From assembly GCA_947589045.1 (NCBI GenBank), contig CANQBQ010000014.1:1-63779 (forward strand): a stretch of DNA of 63,779 bases, given 5' to 3'. Position numbers and translations under genes: made by a program. Every line of letters begins with the position of its first letter. Position 1 is the stretch's first letter. The stretch is from an uncultured Clostridia bacterium. Lineage in GTDB: Bacteria > Bacillota > Clostridia > Monoglobales > Monoglobaceae. Below the pieces are notes generated by a model. It searched no databases, was not told the origin of the DNA, and was given only the letters and a program-made list of their open reading frames with translations. Of the stretch, positions 1-7,950 are shown in pieces.

Positions 1-439
1 CAGTATGTTGATTAAATTTTAATTAGACTACTATAGCGTGCTTTTTTTGTACTGTCTGTACAAACTGGAGCAGTTCAATATGCGCCGCGTTTTTTGTGTT
101 GATTTATTTTTTAAAATGTGGTATAGTTAATGCACCACATTATTTTTATTTTAAATACACTTAACAAGCATATTGGAATTTTGTCAATATGGGACTTTTT
201 CTTATATTCAAACAAAAGTTTGTGTTTTTGTAAAAAACGCATGCTATGAAAATACTTTTGTTTGAAACATTGTGTATTTAGAATAAAAATGTGTGGTAAC
301 ATTGAATCTAAGCTGCGTTTTTGGTGCGTGGCGTAGATTTATGCCACGCATTTTTTGTTTGCGTGAGTTTTTCGGAAAGGAGACGCGGCACGCAAACCGT
401 AATTTGCGGAAAAGATTTACAAAAGAAGGGATAGGATTT
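1..439. other. AT-rich leader region without a supported gene
   Basis: This stretch precedes the leucine-rich repeat gene. Open frames here on either strand lack ribosome sites and recognisable protein content. The one clear element is a hairpin with a T-run at about 325-356, described separately. A weak promoter-like pair (TTGTCA at 181, TATATT at 203, 16-nt spacer) lies upstream of it. If real, the hairpin would sit inside the leader of the downstream gene. Confidence 0.5.
325..356 (+). terminator. Rho-independent terminator or leader attenuator
   Basis: A 10-bp stem (325-334 with 341-350, one G-T pair) with a 6-nt loop is followed by six T. It lies 84 bases upstream of the start codon of the leucine-rich repeat gene, so it either ends an upstream transcript or attenuates this one. 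Confidence 0.7.
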
Positions 440-1894
440 ATGAAAAATTTTTTAGCGATAATTTTATGTGCGATTATGATTTTGCCGGCAATTCCGATCA
501 CGGCGGGCGCGGAAACATACAATGATTTGAGATATAAAAAATATGACGACCATATCGAAATAACGGGTTGCAATAGAAACGTTACCTCAGTCGATATTCC
601 CGCCGAAATTGACGGCTTGCCTGTGACAGAAATCGGAGATGTGGCGTTTTGTGATTGTCGCAGCTTAACGAGTATCACGATAGGAACCGGCGTGACAAGT
701 ATTGGTATTAATGCGTTTGGGTGGTGCAAAAGCTTAACGAGCGTAATAATACCTGACGGCGTAACAAGCATTGGAGAGAATGCGTTTGGAGGTTGTGGCA
801 GTTTAAATATAAGCGTAGATAGTGACAATAAAAATTACAGCGATATAGACGGAGTTTTGTTTAATAAAAATAAAACCGAAATAATTGCATATGCCAAAGA
901 TGAAATACAGCCCGAATATACAATTCCGAACTGTGTCACAAGTATTGGCAATCATGCGTTTTCAAGTTGCCGCAGCTTAACGAGTGTCACAATACCAAAC
1001 AGCGTCACAAGTATTGGCAATCGTGCGTTTATGGAATGCGCCGGCTTGAAAAGTGTAATAATACCCAATGGTGTAACAAGCATTGGTAATTATGCATTTC
1101 GGGGTTGCGACAGTTTAATTAATGTCACAATATCAAGCAACGTCACAAGCATTGGTGAGTATGCGTTTGCGTACTGCGAAAATTTAACAAGCGTCACAAT
1201 ACCAAAAAGCGTGGCAAAAATTGGTGATGGAGCGTTTAGCAGTTGCGGAAGTTTAAATATAACGGTAGACAAAAATAATTTGAATTATTGCGATATAGAC
1301 GGCGTTTTGTTTAATAAAAACAAAACCAAAATAATTGTGTATGCCAAAGATAAAATTCAGCCCGAATATTCAATACCCGAAGGTGTGACAAGCATTGGTT
1401 ATGGAGCATTTATGAACTGTTTCAGCTTAACGAGTATTACGATACCGGACAGTATCACAAGCATTGAAATTTGGGCGTTTGATTATTGCGAATGCTTAAA
1501 AGACGTATATTATGGCGGAAACGAGGCAGACTGGCAAAAGATAGATATTGGTGAGTATGGCAACTATTATTTGAATGACGTCACGATACATTACAATTCG
1601 GTAATAAACACCGAGACGACAAAGTTTGCGGGTATGCCGACGGTGAGTGCGGGAAACGGAGCATATACCGTTTCGGCTACGCTTCAGAATATAGACAAAA
1701 GCTGTGTTATGATTACGGCTTTATATAACGGCAGGAAGCTGGCGGGAGTAAAAATTATAAACTTATCAAATGGGCAGACAAGCGCGACCGCTTCGGTAAG
1801 TGCCGTCCGCGCGGACACCGCAAAAGTGTTTATATGGGAAAGCATAGACAGTATGAAGCCGCTTTGCAATCCGCAGGCGGTAAATATAATATAA
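440..1894 (+). CDS. BspA-like leucine-rich repeat secreted protein
   Basis: A 484-residue secreted protein made mainly of LRR_5 (BspA/Treponema type) repeats. An N-terminal signal peptide (about residues 1-27, hydrophobic core after Lys2) supports the start at 440 rather than an earlier in-frame start at 293. Repeats of about 23 residues, of the form LTSVTIPxxVTSIGxxAF, fill roughly residues 50-390. They are interrupted twice by a longer insert ending in a DIDGVLFNKNKT motif, which is typical of BspA proteins. The C-terminal 90 residues form an all-beta-looking domain of unknown family. The family acts at the cell surface in adhesion or protein-protein contact. There is no LPXTG or SLH anchor, so it may be released. 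A good terminator follows the gene. Confidence 0.9.
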   Translation: MKNFLAIILCAIMILPAIPITAGAETYNDLRYKKYDDHIEITGCNRNVTSVDIPAEIDGLPVTEIGDVAFCDCRSLTSITIGTGVTSIGINAFGWCKSLTSVIIPDGVTSIGENAFGGCGSLNISVDSDNKNYSDIDGVLFNKNKTEIIAYAKDEIQPEYTIPNCVTSIGNHAFSSCRSLTSVTIPNSVTSIGNRAFMECAGLKSVIIPNGVTSIGNYAFRGCDSLINVTISSNVTSIGEYAFAYCENLTSVTIPKSVAKIGDGAFSSCGSLNITVDKNNLNYCDIDGVLFNKNKTKIIVYAKDKIQPEYSIPEGVTSIGYGAFMNCFSLTSITIPDSITSIEIWAFDYCECLKDVYYGGNEADWQKIDIGEYGNYYLNDVTIHYNSVINTETTKFAGMPTVSAGNGAYTVSATLQNIDKSCVMITALYNGRKLAGVKIINLSNGQTSATASVSAVRADTAKVFIWESIDSMKPLCNPQAVNII

Positions 1895-1921
1895 AAATAT
1901 TGGGAATGAAAGTTTACATAA

Positions 1922-1953
1922 AAACCTCGGGGCGGAAATCCGCGCCGAGGTTT
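1922..1953 (+). terminator. Rho-independent terminator
   Basis: Arms 1922-1935 and 1940-1953 form a 14-bp stem with one mismatch and a 4-nt loop, and the distal arm ends in TTT. It closes the leucine-rich repeat gene. Confidence 0.85.
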
Positions 1954-1962
1954 ACTTTACAC

Positions 1963-1992
1963 TTGACGGCGGCGGGCGAGGGGGTGTAGAAT
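1963..1992 (+). promoter_or_regulatory. Sigma-A promoter for birA
   Basis: TTGACG at 1963 and TAGAAT at 1987 are separated by 18 nt, with the start codon about 40 bases further on. No clear BirA operator dyad is visible around it. Confidence 0.6.
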
Positions 1993-2030
1993 AATAGAGC
2001 GATAAATCGAATCAAAGGGCGGTGAGCTTA

Positions 2031-3017
2031 ATGGGCGTTAAGGCGGAGCTTTTGAAGGAGCTTGAAAATAACCGCGGCAGCTTCATATCTGGAGCTGAGC
2101 TTGCGGCGCGTATAAACGTCAGCCGAAATGCGGTTTGGAAGGCGGTCAAGGCGCTTACGGACGACGGCTACGAGATACTGTCGGTCAAGAGCCGAGGGTA
2201 TTGCCTTACTCCGTCAAACGATATTTTGTCTCCGCAGAGCGTTGAAAAATATCTCGGCGCGGAAAGCGATTTTAAAGATTTTAAAATAGAAGTAAAGAGC
2301 CGCGTCACATCGACGAATACGGTCTTAAAAGAGTACGCCGCGTCGGGCGCGCCGCACGGCACAGTGCTGATTGCCGAGGAACAGAGCGGCGGACGCGGCA
2401 GGCGCGGAAACAGGCGTTTCAGTTCACCGCGCGGAACGGGTCTTTATATGAGCATACTTTTAAGACCGAACATTTCTACCGACGACGCTATGCTCCTTAC
2501 CTCGGCGGCGGCGGTTGCCGTGGCAGAGTCGGTCGAGGAGCTGACGGGGCGGGAAACTCAAATAAAATGGGTGAACGACGTCCTCTGCGGCGGCAAAAAG
2601 ATTTGCGGAATACTCACCGAGGCTTCGTTTGATTTAGAGAGCGGCGCGCTTGACTATGCGGTCGTCGGAATAGGCGTTAACATCACGGAGCCCGAGGGCG
2701 GATTTCCCGACGAAATAAAGGACGTTGCGGGAGCGGTTTTTGAAAAAAATCCGCCGAGCGACGCCAGAAGTGCGCTCGCCGCGGCAATACTTATAAATTT
2801 TAAAAAATATTATGAGACGCTCGGAGAACGCGCCTTTTTGGAGGGCTACAAATCGCGCTCCTGCGTCGTCGGAAAAGATATTACGATTATACAGGGCGAC
2901 AGAGTGAGGCAGGCGGTCGCGCTCGGAATTGACGACGAGTGCCGCCTGCGCGTCAGGTGCGGCTATGAGGAGGAGCTTCTCTCGTCGGGCGAAATAAGCA
3001 TAAGGGTTGAGAAATAA
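2031..3017 (+). CDS. birA: Bifunctional biotin-[acetyl-CoA-carboxylase] ligase/biotin repressor BirA
   Basis: Makes biotinyl-5'-AMP and attaches biotin to carboxylase carrier domains; the bifunctional form also represses biotin genes. The 328-residue length fits the bifunctional class. An N-terminal winged helix (about residues 5-60, with the recognition helix around RNAVWKAVKAL) is followed by the ligase domain, which carries the GRGRRGNRRF adenylate loop and a KWVNDVL motif, and then a C-terminal SH3-like domain. ATG at 2031 is preferred over an in-frame GTG at 2022 because the GGGCGGTGAG ribosome site lies just upstream of it. No biotin genes are adjacent. Flanking terminators suggest a single-gene unit. 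Confidence 0.95.
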   Translation: MGVKAELLKELENNRGSFISGAELAARINVSRNAVWKAVKALTDDGYEILSVKSRGYCLTPSNDILSPQSVEKYLGAESDFKDFKIEVKSRVTSTNTVLKEYAASGAPHGTVLIAEEQSGGRGRRGNRRFSSPRGTGLYMSILLRPNISTDDAMLLTSAAAVAVAESVEELTGRETQIKWVNDVLCGGKKICGILTEASFDLESGALDYAVVGIGVNITEPEGGFPDEIKDVAGAVFEKNPPSDARSALAAAILINFKKYYETLGERAFLEGYKSRSCVVGKDITIIQGDRVRQAVALGIDDECRLRVRCGYEEELLSSGEISIRVEK

Positions 3018-3021
3018 CACA

Positions 3022-3053
3022 AAAACGCTTCGCGAAGTATCGCGGAGCGTTTT
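3022..3053 (+). terminator. Rho-independent terminator after birA
   Basis: A 13-bp stem (3022-3034 with 3041-3053, one G-T pair) with a 6-nt loop runs into TTTTTT. Confidence 0.9.
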
Positions 3054-3142
3054 TTGCTGCGGCGGAGCGGGAGTTAAATTTATTTTGATGCAACACAAAA
3101 ATTCGGTATGAACATATTATGTAATTGATAGGAGGAGGTTAT

Positions 3143-3583
3143 ATGGATACGCGAGAGCTTTTAGCCAGGCTTATCAAATGTGAGGCGGGCGGCGAAGGTT
3201 TGAGCGGAATGGCGGCGGTTGCGACGACCGTTGTAAACAGAGCAAAGGTTACATATGGCGAATACGCCCGCGTAAATCAAGGGGATTTGCGGCGGGTCAT
3301 CGAACAGGAATGTCAGTTTACCTGCCATAAATCGGTAGTCGGAGGTGTTCAGAATGTTCAGAATGTGTGGACGCAGACGCCGGAAGACATACACTATGAA
3401 ATCGCGGATTGGGCGATAAACGGCGGAACGCATCCCGGGCTTTCGGAACAGACGCTTTGGTTTATGAACCCTTACAGCGATACCTGCCCCGACTATTTTC
3501 CGTACAACAGAAGCGGAGTTATTCAAAACAGAATAAACGAACACTGCTTTTATGAGCCGACCGTATTTTATTATGACACATAA
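3143..3583 (+). CDS. Spore cortex-lytic cell wall hydrolase, CwlJ/SleB family
   Basis: A 146-residue single-domain Hydrolase_2 (SleB/CwlJ) protein. The family degrades muramic-delta-lactam cortex peptidoglycan during germination. The whole protein is the catalytic domain: the LLARLIKCEAGGE start with the family glutamate, then VATTVVNRAK, and a C-terminal region with an NRIxxHCFY-type motif. It lacks the signal peptide and peptidoglycan-binding domain of SleB, so it resembles CwlJ in length and layout. ATG at 3143 follows a perfect AGGAGGAGG site; an upstream in-frame ATG at 3125 has none. A GerQ-like gene begins 25 bases downstream, as expected for CwlJ, which needs GerQ in Bacillus. Confidence 0.88.
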   Translation: MDTRELLARLIKCEAGGEGLSGMAAVATTVVNRAKVTYGEYARVNQGDLRRVIEQECQFTCHKSVVGGVQNVQNVWTQTPEDIHYEIADWAINGGTHPGLSEQTLWFMNPYSDTCPDYFPYNRSGVIQNRINEHCFYEPTVFYYDT

Positions 3584-3608
3584 ATTTTGAAAGGGGAATT
3601 TAAATTAA

Positions 3609-4274
3609 ATGAAGCATTGTATGATGAATAATACAGGTGATAATATGAGCAATATGAATAATATGAGTAATATGAACAATATGAATGACGCTTCAAAGGC
3701 GGCAAGGATGGACAATATGGAGATAAACGAGCAGGGCGTGGATAACGGCGCTATGTGGGAAGCGGAGCCGGTTGTGGTGCTTCCGCCCAACACGCCGCCG
3801 TCGATACAGCCGCAGAGGATAAGCGATATTGAAATGCCGCAAAACGAAGGCGTTATGATGAGAGGCTCCGCGTGCGCCGACGGAACGCCGCGTGCCGCGG
3901 ACGCCGTTCCTGCCAGAGCGGCGGCGTCGGTCGCTCGGAGAAACAGGGCGAATAATACGATGAACAATATGCCCGCCGCTTCGACGATGAACGCTGTTCC
4001 GTCGCAAACTTTGAATATCAGCACTTCGCCGAGGGCGACCGACACGTCGTACTTACAGGGATATTTACAGCAGCATTTGGGCAAGTACGTTCAGATTTAT
4101 TTTGTCGTCGGCACTCAGCAGAATGCACAGCGCGACGGCATTTTAAACGAAATCGGCACCAACTTTCTCGTAATACGCGAGATAGGCTCAAACCGCCTTA
4201 TCGTCTGCGATTTGTACTCGGTGAAGTTTGTCAACATCTACGACCTTTGCGAAGAAGATTTGCGTATGCTTTGA
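3609..4274 (+). CDS. GerQ-like spore coat protein with a Met/Asn-rich N-terminus
   Basis: A 221-residue protein in two parts. Residues 1-45 are low-complexity, rich in Met and Asn with repeated NMxNMNN units. Residues 45-145 are proline/alanine-rich and look disordered. The C-terminal 75 residues (from SYLQGYLQQHLGKYVQIYF to the end) resemble the GerQ/YwdL domain: a short helix, then a beta-rich segment of the xGxLxEIGxxFLVIREIG kind. GerQ is a coat protein needed for CwlJ to locate and act. The gene directly follows the cwlJ-like gene in the same direction, which supports the call. The long N-terminus replaces the short lysine/glutamine-rich tail known in Bacillus. The family call rests on fold-level similarity and context. 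Confidence 0.72.
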   Translation: MKHCMMNNTGDNMSNMNNMSNMNNMNDASKAARMDNMEINEQGVDNGAMWEAEPVVVLPPNTPPSIQPQRISDIEMPQNEGVMMRGSACADGTPRAADAVPARAAASVARRNRANNTMNNMPAASTMNAVPSQTLNISTSPRATDTSYLQGYLQQHLGKYVQIYFVVGTQQNAQRDGILNEIGTNFLVIREIGSNRLIVCDLYSVKFVNIYDLCEEDLRML

Positions 4275-4301
4275 TAATGCGAAATATATGTATAACTCCC
4301 G

Positions 4302-4331
4302 CTCACTCGGAGCGGGAGTATGTATTATTTG
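4302..4331 (+). terminator. Hairpin terminator between convergent genes
   Basis: A GC-rich 10-bp stem (4305-4314 with 4320-4329) flanked by A/T bases lies between the ends of the gerQ-like gene and the DUF2798 gene. The T-tract is weak on both sides. Confidence 0.6.
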
Positions 4332-4347
4332 GGCGTATTGCTTCTCG

Positions 4348-4911
4348 TTACGCGTTCTCGGCGCGGGCGGCAATATCCTTGCGGAACAAAAATTTGAACA
4401 CGGTTCGTATCAGAGGCTGAATAAAGAACAACTGCGTAAAGAAGGCAAACGGGAAGTTGAAGCAAACGAGCTTAAGCCAGTGTGCAAGCAGGGTGAAAAT
4501 GTTAAAGCCGCTGTGATAGGGGTAATAGAGCCACGCGGCTATAAAGCTCATAGCCGGACACATCAGCCCTACCGTCGCGCAGATTATCGCGGACTCAAAG
4601 AGCACGGGATGCGTTTTTGCGGGGTCAAATACCTTTAACGCCAGCCTAAAAGAGCAAGGGCTTCCCATCAGAATTTCGAGCGAGTACGCAAATGCAAATT
4701 CGATAAGCACGACCGCCCATATCGGGATGGGACTTCCGAAAACGCTCACGCCGCCCATGGCGCGAACCGCGCTTAAAACGCTTCCCTCTCCCGTGACGCG
4801 CATAAACGCGCCTCCGTTTATAACAAAAAGGCTGTAAAACACATACGCGTGTACCGTTACAAGCACCGTTAAAAACGCGAACACCATCCTTTGAAATTGA
4901 TTTCTCGGCAT
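4348..4911 (-). CDS. DUF2798 family integral membrane protein
   Basis: A 187-residue membrane protein with four predicted membrane spans (about residues 8-32, 62-82, 108-128 and 138-165). Two related halves carry the DUF2798 pattern, the second ending in FFIQPLIRTVFKFLF. The family's function is not established. The start has a TAAGGAGG site at the usual distance. The transcript probably begins near 5061 from a TTGACA/TACAAT promoter and carries a compact folded leader with a U-run, so expression may be controlled by early termination. No partner gene is adjacent. Confidence 0.75.
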   Translation of the reverse strand: MPRNQFQRMVFAFLTVLVTVHAYVFYSLFVINGGAFMRVTGEGSVLSAVRAMGGVSVFGSPIPIWAVVLIEFAFAYSLEILMGSPCSFRLALKVFDPAKTHPVLFESAIICATVGLMCPAMSFIAAWLYYPYHSGFNIFTLLAHWLKLVCFNFPFAFFTQLFFIQPLIRTVFKFLFRKDIAARAENA

Positions 4912-4973
4912 AAAATAAATCCTCCTTAAAATGTTTTTGAAATGTTTTTTTGAAACAAATTCCGAATTTGCAC

Positions 4974-5048
4974 AAAAAAATACACATATTACTCCGTGGC
5001 ATACGCTCTGTAATCAGATTTACATACCTTTCGGGGTAATACATGTGT
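4974..5048 (-). ncRNA. Structured leader RNA with terminator-like U-run before the DUF2798 gene
   Basis: On the minus strand, the arm at 5043-5048 plus 5036-5040 (separated by a 2-nt bulge) pairs over 11 bp with 4982-4992. The stem is followed at once by a run of U (4974-4980). The enclosed 43 nt can form further short helices, including GGUAU with AUGCC and a small UCUG/CAGA hairpin. This is too large an apical part for a plain terminator, and it starts about 13 nt after the predicted transcription start. I do not recognise it as a known riboswitch class. Confidence 0.5.
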
Positions 5049-5067
5049 CGTCGTTTTTGCAGGTCGA

Positions 5068-5097
5068 ATTGTATCACAATTATTTGAAATTTGTCAA
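5068..5097 (-). promoter_or_regulatory. Sigma-A promoter for the DUF2798 transcript
   Basis: Read on the minus strand: TTGACA (5092-5097), an 18-nt spacer, TACAAT (5068-5073). It lies about 160 bases upstream of the start codon, leaving room for the structured leader. Confidence 0.7.
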
Positions 5098-5130
5098 CAA
5101 TAAATTTTAAATTTTAAATTTCCCGGAGTG

Positions 5131-5170
5131 CGAACAAATGCCCGACAAAGATTTGTCGGGCATTTGTTCG
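5131..5170 (-). terminator. Strong terminator hairpin after the coat genes
   Basis: A perfect 19-bp inverted repeat (5131-5149 with 5152-5170) lies 40 bases past the stop of the coat protein gene. AT-rich tracts on both sides let it act on either strand. Confidence 0.8.
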
Positions 5171-5210
5171 GAATTTTATTTCGGGTGAACCATTGGTTAT
5201 TTGTCGCGTA

Positions 5211-5462
5211 TTATCCGTTTGAATTTGCGAATTTCTGCTTTACCTGGTTTATTTGCTGCTGGTCGGCGGTGGTTGTGGGGTACCAACCCTTTGCCGCCAT
5301 TTTTTTGTAGATGTCGTCCTGTATAGTGAGGCTGTCGTTGAGAGCTTGATTAAACGTCTGCTGCACGTTTGAGGTATTCGATTCTATTGTGCCGTGCATA
5401 TACAGGTCGCAAACGCCCTTTGTTGTCAGAAGAATGTTCTCCATTATACATTTGTCGTCCAT
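5211..5462 (-). CDS. CotF-type spore coat protein
   Basis: An 83-residue Coat_F family protein. It has the family's helical layout: an N-terminal segment MENILLTTKGVCDLYMHG, a helix with paired Asn/Gln, and the characteristic C-terminal KKMAAKGWYPTTTADQQ region. Such proteins are incorporated into the forespore coat. The ATG has an AAAGGAGG site 8 bases upstream. It follows a second small coat-like gene in the same direction and is closed by a strong hairpin, so the two probably form an operon expressed in the mother cell. Confidence 0.85.
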   Translation of the reverse strand: MDDKCIMENILLTTKGVCDLYMHGTIESNTSNVQQTFNQALNDSLTIQDDIYKKMAAKGWYPTTTADQQQINQVKQKFANSNG

Positions 5463-5501
5463 AATTATGTTTCCTCCTTTGACTGTTCTCCTTTTGATTT
5501 T

Positions 5502-5675
5502 TTACACCAACTGGTAAAATCTGTTGAAAATCTGCTTGTGCTTGTCTACCATCTGCTGGGCGTAGTTTTTAAGGTCGCTGTCCTGCAGGTTTTGTATCGC
5601 CTCTTGGCATTGTGTTGTGAGAAACTGCGCGTGACCGAGCGCGTCCTCAATATAGAGCAGTTCTTTCGGACTCAA
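5502..5675 (-). CDS. Small coat-associated protein (CotF-partner type), TTG start
   Basis: A 57-residue helical protein beginning SPKELLYIEDALGHAQ after the initiator. The start is taken as TTG at 5675 because a perfect AGGGAGGTGA site ends 5 bases before it; an earlier ATG in frame (5714) has no such site. The sequence resembles the short helical proteins that precede Coat_F genes in Clostridia, which often share the SPKELxYIEDALxHE pattern. Role in the coat is inferred from that pairing. Confidence 0.75.
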   Translation of the reverse strand: MSPKELLYIEDALGHAQFLTTQCQEAIQNLQDSDLKNYAQQMVDKHKQIFNRFYQLV

Positions 5676-5753
5676 TAAAATCACCTCCCTTAATACCAAT
5701 GCTATTATTTGCATTACACGGAAAATTATGTATTTCGGCGGAGTAAATTTTTA

Positions 5754-5782
5754 TTGAATTTTTAGGCGGCATATGGTAGAAT
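5754..5782 (+). promoter_or_regulatory. Sigma-A promoter for murT-gatD
   Basis: TTGAAT at 5754, a 17-nt spacer and TAGAAT at 5777, about 40 bases before the murT start. Confidence 0.75.
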
Positions 5783-5822
5783 AAACGCTGAGTAAGCAAA
5801 GTAATGATTGGATGGTGGAAAT

Positions 5823-7148
5823 ATGCGTAAGTTGATTGCGATATGGGCTGCCAAGGCGTCCTCCGTGGTCGGTCGGCTGATGGGCAAGAAGTCGTCGTCC
5901 TCTCCCGGAGTTATCGCGCTTAAAATATGTCCGAACCTTATAAAAATACTTTCAAAAAATATTTCAAAGGGCGTTATCGTCACCTGCGGAACAAACGGAA
6001 AAACCACGACGAATAATCTGCTGTGCGCCGCCCTCGAAGCCAAGGGATACCGCGTGCTTTGCAACAGGCTGGGCGCGAATATGCTCGGCGGCGTTGCGAC
6101 CGCGTTCGCGCAGGCGTGCGGAATATTCGGCGGCTTTAAGGCGGATTATGCGTGCCTGGAGGTGGACGAGGCTTCCACTTTAAAGGTCTTTGACCATATC
6201 AAGCCCGATGTGATGATAATAACCAATCTGTTCCGCGACCAGCTTGACCGTTACGGCGAGATTGACATAACCACCGATATTTTGCGCCGCGCAATCAAAA
6301 AAGCGCCGAATTTGAAGCTGGTGCTAAACGGCGACGACCCGCTTTGCGCCCAGTTCGGAATAGACGCGGACGCGTTGTACTACGGCATATCCGAGCCGAC
6401 TCTGCCGCAGACCGACGACGCGAAGGAGGGCAGGTTCTGCCCCGTTTGCGGAGCGGAGCAAAAGTTCAACTATTATCATTACAGTCAGCTTGGAGATTAC
6501 TATTGCCCGTCCTGCTCGTTTAAACGTCCCGAAATCGACTTTGAGGTTAAAAACGTCAGTCTGGGAAGTCCGATGCGATTTACCATAAACGGCGAGCCTA
6601 TGGAGCTTAATTACAAGGGCTTTTACAATATTTACAATATGGCGGCGGTTTATGCGGGAATGAGTGCGCTCGGCGAGAAAACGGACGACTTCGGAAGTCT
6701 GCTCGGCAGTTACAAGCCGCAGATAGGAAGAATGGAGGAGATTGACCTCGGCAAGCCGGTTATACTCAATCTGGCGAAAAATCCCGCGGGATTTAACCAG
6801 GCGATTGCGACTGTCACGGCGGACAAGCGTCGTAAGGACGTTATAATTGCGATAAACGATAATGCGAACGACGGACGCGACGTTTCGTGGCTCTGGGACG
6901 TGGACTTCGACAATGTGAGCGACGAAAACCTGAACACGCTCACGGTGACGGGGATACGGGTCTACGATATAAGCCTGCGCTTTAAATATGCGGGAGTTAA
7001 GGTCGATTTTGAAACAACCGATATGAGAGCGGCGATAGAGCGCGCGCTTTCGACAAATTCCGAGGCAGTGTATGTCCTTGTGAACTACACCGCGCTTTAT
7101 TCGACCGAAACGGTTATGCTCGGAATAAAAAAATCGCTCGGCAAGTGA
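5823..7148 (+). CDS. murT: Lipid II isoglutaminyl synthase, Mur-ligase subunit MurT
   Basis: With GatD it amidates the alpha-carboxyl of D-Glu in the peptidoglycan stem peptide, working on lipid II in the cytoplasm. The 441-residue protein has the Mur-ligase ATP loop GTNGKTTT (residues 56-63), a zinc-ribbon insertion with two Cys pairs (CPVC and CPSC, about residues 200-230) seen in MurT but not in other Mur ligases, and the C-terminal DUF1727 domain with the NPAGFNQ and DGRDVSW motifs. ATG at 5823 follows a GGTGG site; the in-frame TTG at 5808 is less likely. gatD starts 25 bases downstream. Confidence 0.95.
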   Translation: MRKLIAIWAAKASSVVGRLMGKKSSSSPGVIALKICPNLIKILSKNISKGVIVTCGTNGKTTTNNLLCAALEAKGYRVLCNRLGANMLGGVATAFAQACGIFGGFKADYACLEVDEASTLKVFDHIKPDVMIITNLFRDQLDRYGEIDITTDILRRAIKKAPNLKLVLNGDDPLCAQFGIDADALYYGISEPTLPQTDDAKEGRFCPVCGAEQKFNYYHYSQLGDYYCPSCSFKRPEIDFEVKNVSLGSPMRFTINGEPMELNYKGFYNIYNMAAVYAGMSALGEKTDDFGSLLGSYKPQIGRMEEIDLGKPVILNLAKNPAGFNQAIATVTADKRRKDVIIAINDNANDGRDVSWLWDVDFDNVSDENLNTLTVTGIRVYDISLRFKYAGVKVDFETTDMRAAIERALSTNSEAVYVLVNYTALYSTETVMLGIKKSLGK

Positions 7149-7173
7149 GATATTTTGAAGTGAGGAATTTGAT

Positions 7174-7896
7174 ATGAAGATAAATATTTTGCATATGTAC
7201 CCCGACCTGCTTAATCTTTACGGCGACAGAGGAAATATAGCGTGTATGGAGCAAAGGCTCAAATGGCGCGGTATAGATGCCGAAACGCATCGCTGTACCT
7301 GTCGGGAGGATAATATCGACATTGAAAACACCGATATAATATTTATCGGCGGCGGGTCTGACCGCGAGCAGAAAATAGTATGCGACAGACTGCTCGAAAA
7401 GAAGGAGATGCTTTCGGAGTATGTCGAAAACGGCGGCGTGCTCGTGGCGGTCTGCGGCGGCTATCAGCTTCTCGGAAAATATTACAAGCTCGAAGACGAG
7501 ACGGTAAAGGGGCTTGAAATTCTGGACATATACACCGAGCAGGGCTCACCCCGCCTGATAGGCAACGTGGTTTTAAGCTCGGATTTCACAGACCGAAAAA
7601 TAGTCGGATTTGAAAATCACGGAGGCAGAACATTTATAGGAGACCACACACCGCTCGGCAAGGTGGTTGTCGGTCACGGGAACGACGGCGTGAGCGGAGC
7701 CGAGGGAGTGGTTTATAAAAACGTCACGGCAACCTATCTGCACGGACCGCTTCTCCCCAAAAATCCGCAGCTTTGCGACAGGATTTTAACTCAGGCTTTA
7801 AAGCGCCGCTATCCGGACTTTAAAGAGCTTGCGCCGCTCGACGACTCTCTCGAAAACCGCGCCAACGAATATATAGTAAACAGATTTTGCAAGTAA
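7174..7896 (+). CDS. gatD: Lipid II isoglutaminyl synthase, glutamine amidotransferase subunit GatD
   Basis: A 240-residue class I glutaminase of the CobB/CobQ type that supplies ammonia to MurT. The nucleophile is Cys94 in VAVCGGYQLLG and the catalytic histidine is His190 in YLHGP, close to the positions known in Staphylococcus aureus GatD (Cys94, His189). The GGGSDREQ segment and an Arg in PRLIGN (glutamine binding) are also present. The ATG follows a GTGAGGA site. It is cotranscribed with murT and closed by a strong terminator shared with the convergent kinase gene. Confidence 0.95.
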   Translation: MKINILHMYPDLLNLYGDRGNIACMEQRLKWRGIDAETHRCTCREDNIDIENTDIIFIGGGSDREQKIVCDRLLEKKEMLSEYVENGGVLVAVCGGYQLLGKYYKLEDETVKGLEILDIYTEQGSPRLIGNVVLSSDFTDRKIVGFENHGGRTFIGDHTPLGKVVVGHGNDGVSGAEGVVYKNVTATYLHGPLLPKNPQLCDRILTQALKRRYPDFKELAPLDDSLENRANEYIVNRFCK

Positions 7897-7897
7897 T

Positions 7898-7934
7898 AAA
7901 AACAGCTTGTCGTTTAAAACGGCAAGCTGTTTTT
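7898..7934. terminator. Bidirectional terminator between gatD and the kinase gene
   Basis: A 17-bp stem (7898-7914 with 7918-7934, one G-T pair) has A-rich and T-rich flanks, so it can terminate both convergent genes. Confidence 0.9.
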
Positions 7935-7950
7935 ATATTCTTAATTAACT

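Noticed and set aside
244-828. 194-codon open frame on the minus strand under the leucine-rich repeat gene
   Set aside because: Its repeats are the mirror of the LRR repeats in another frame; there is no start signal.
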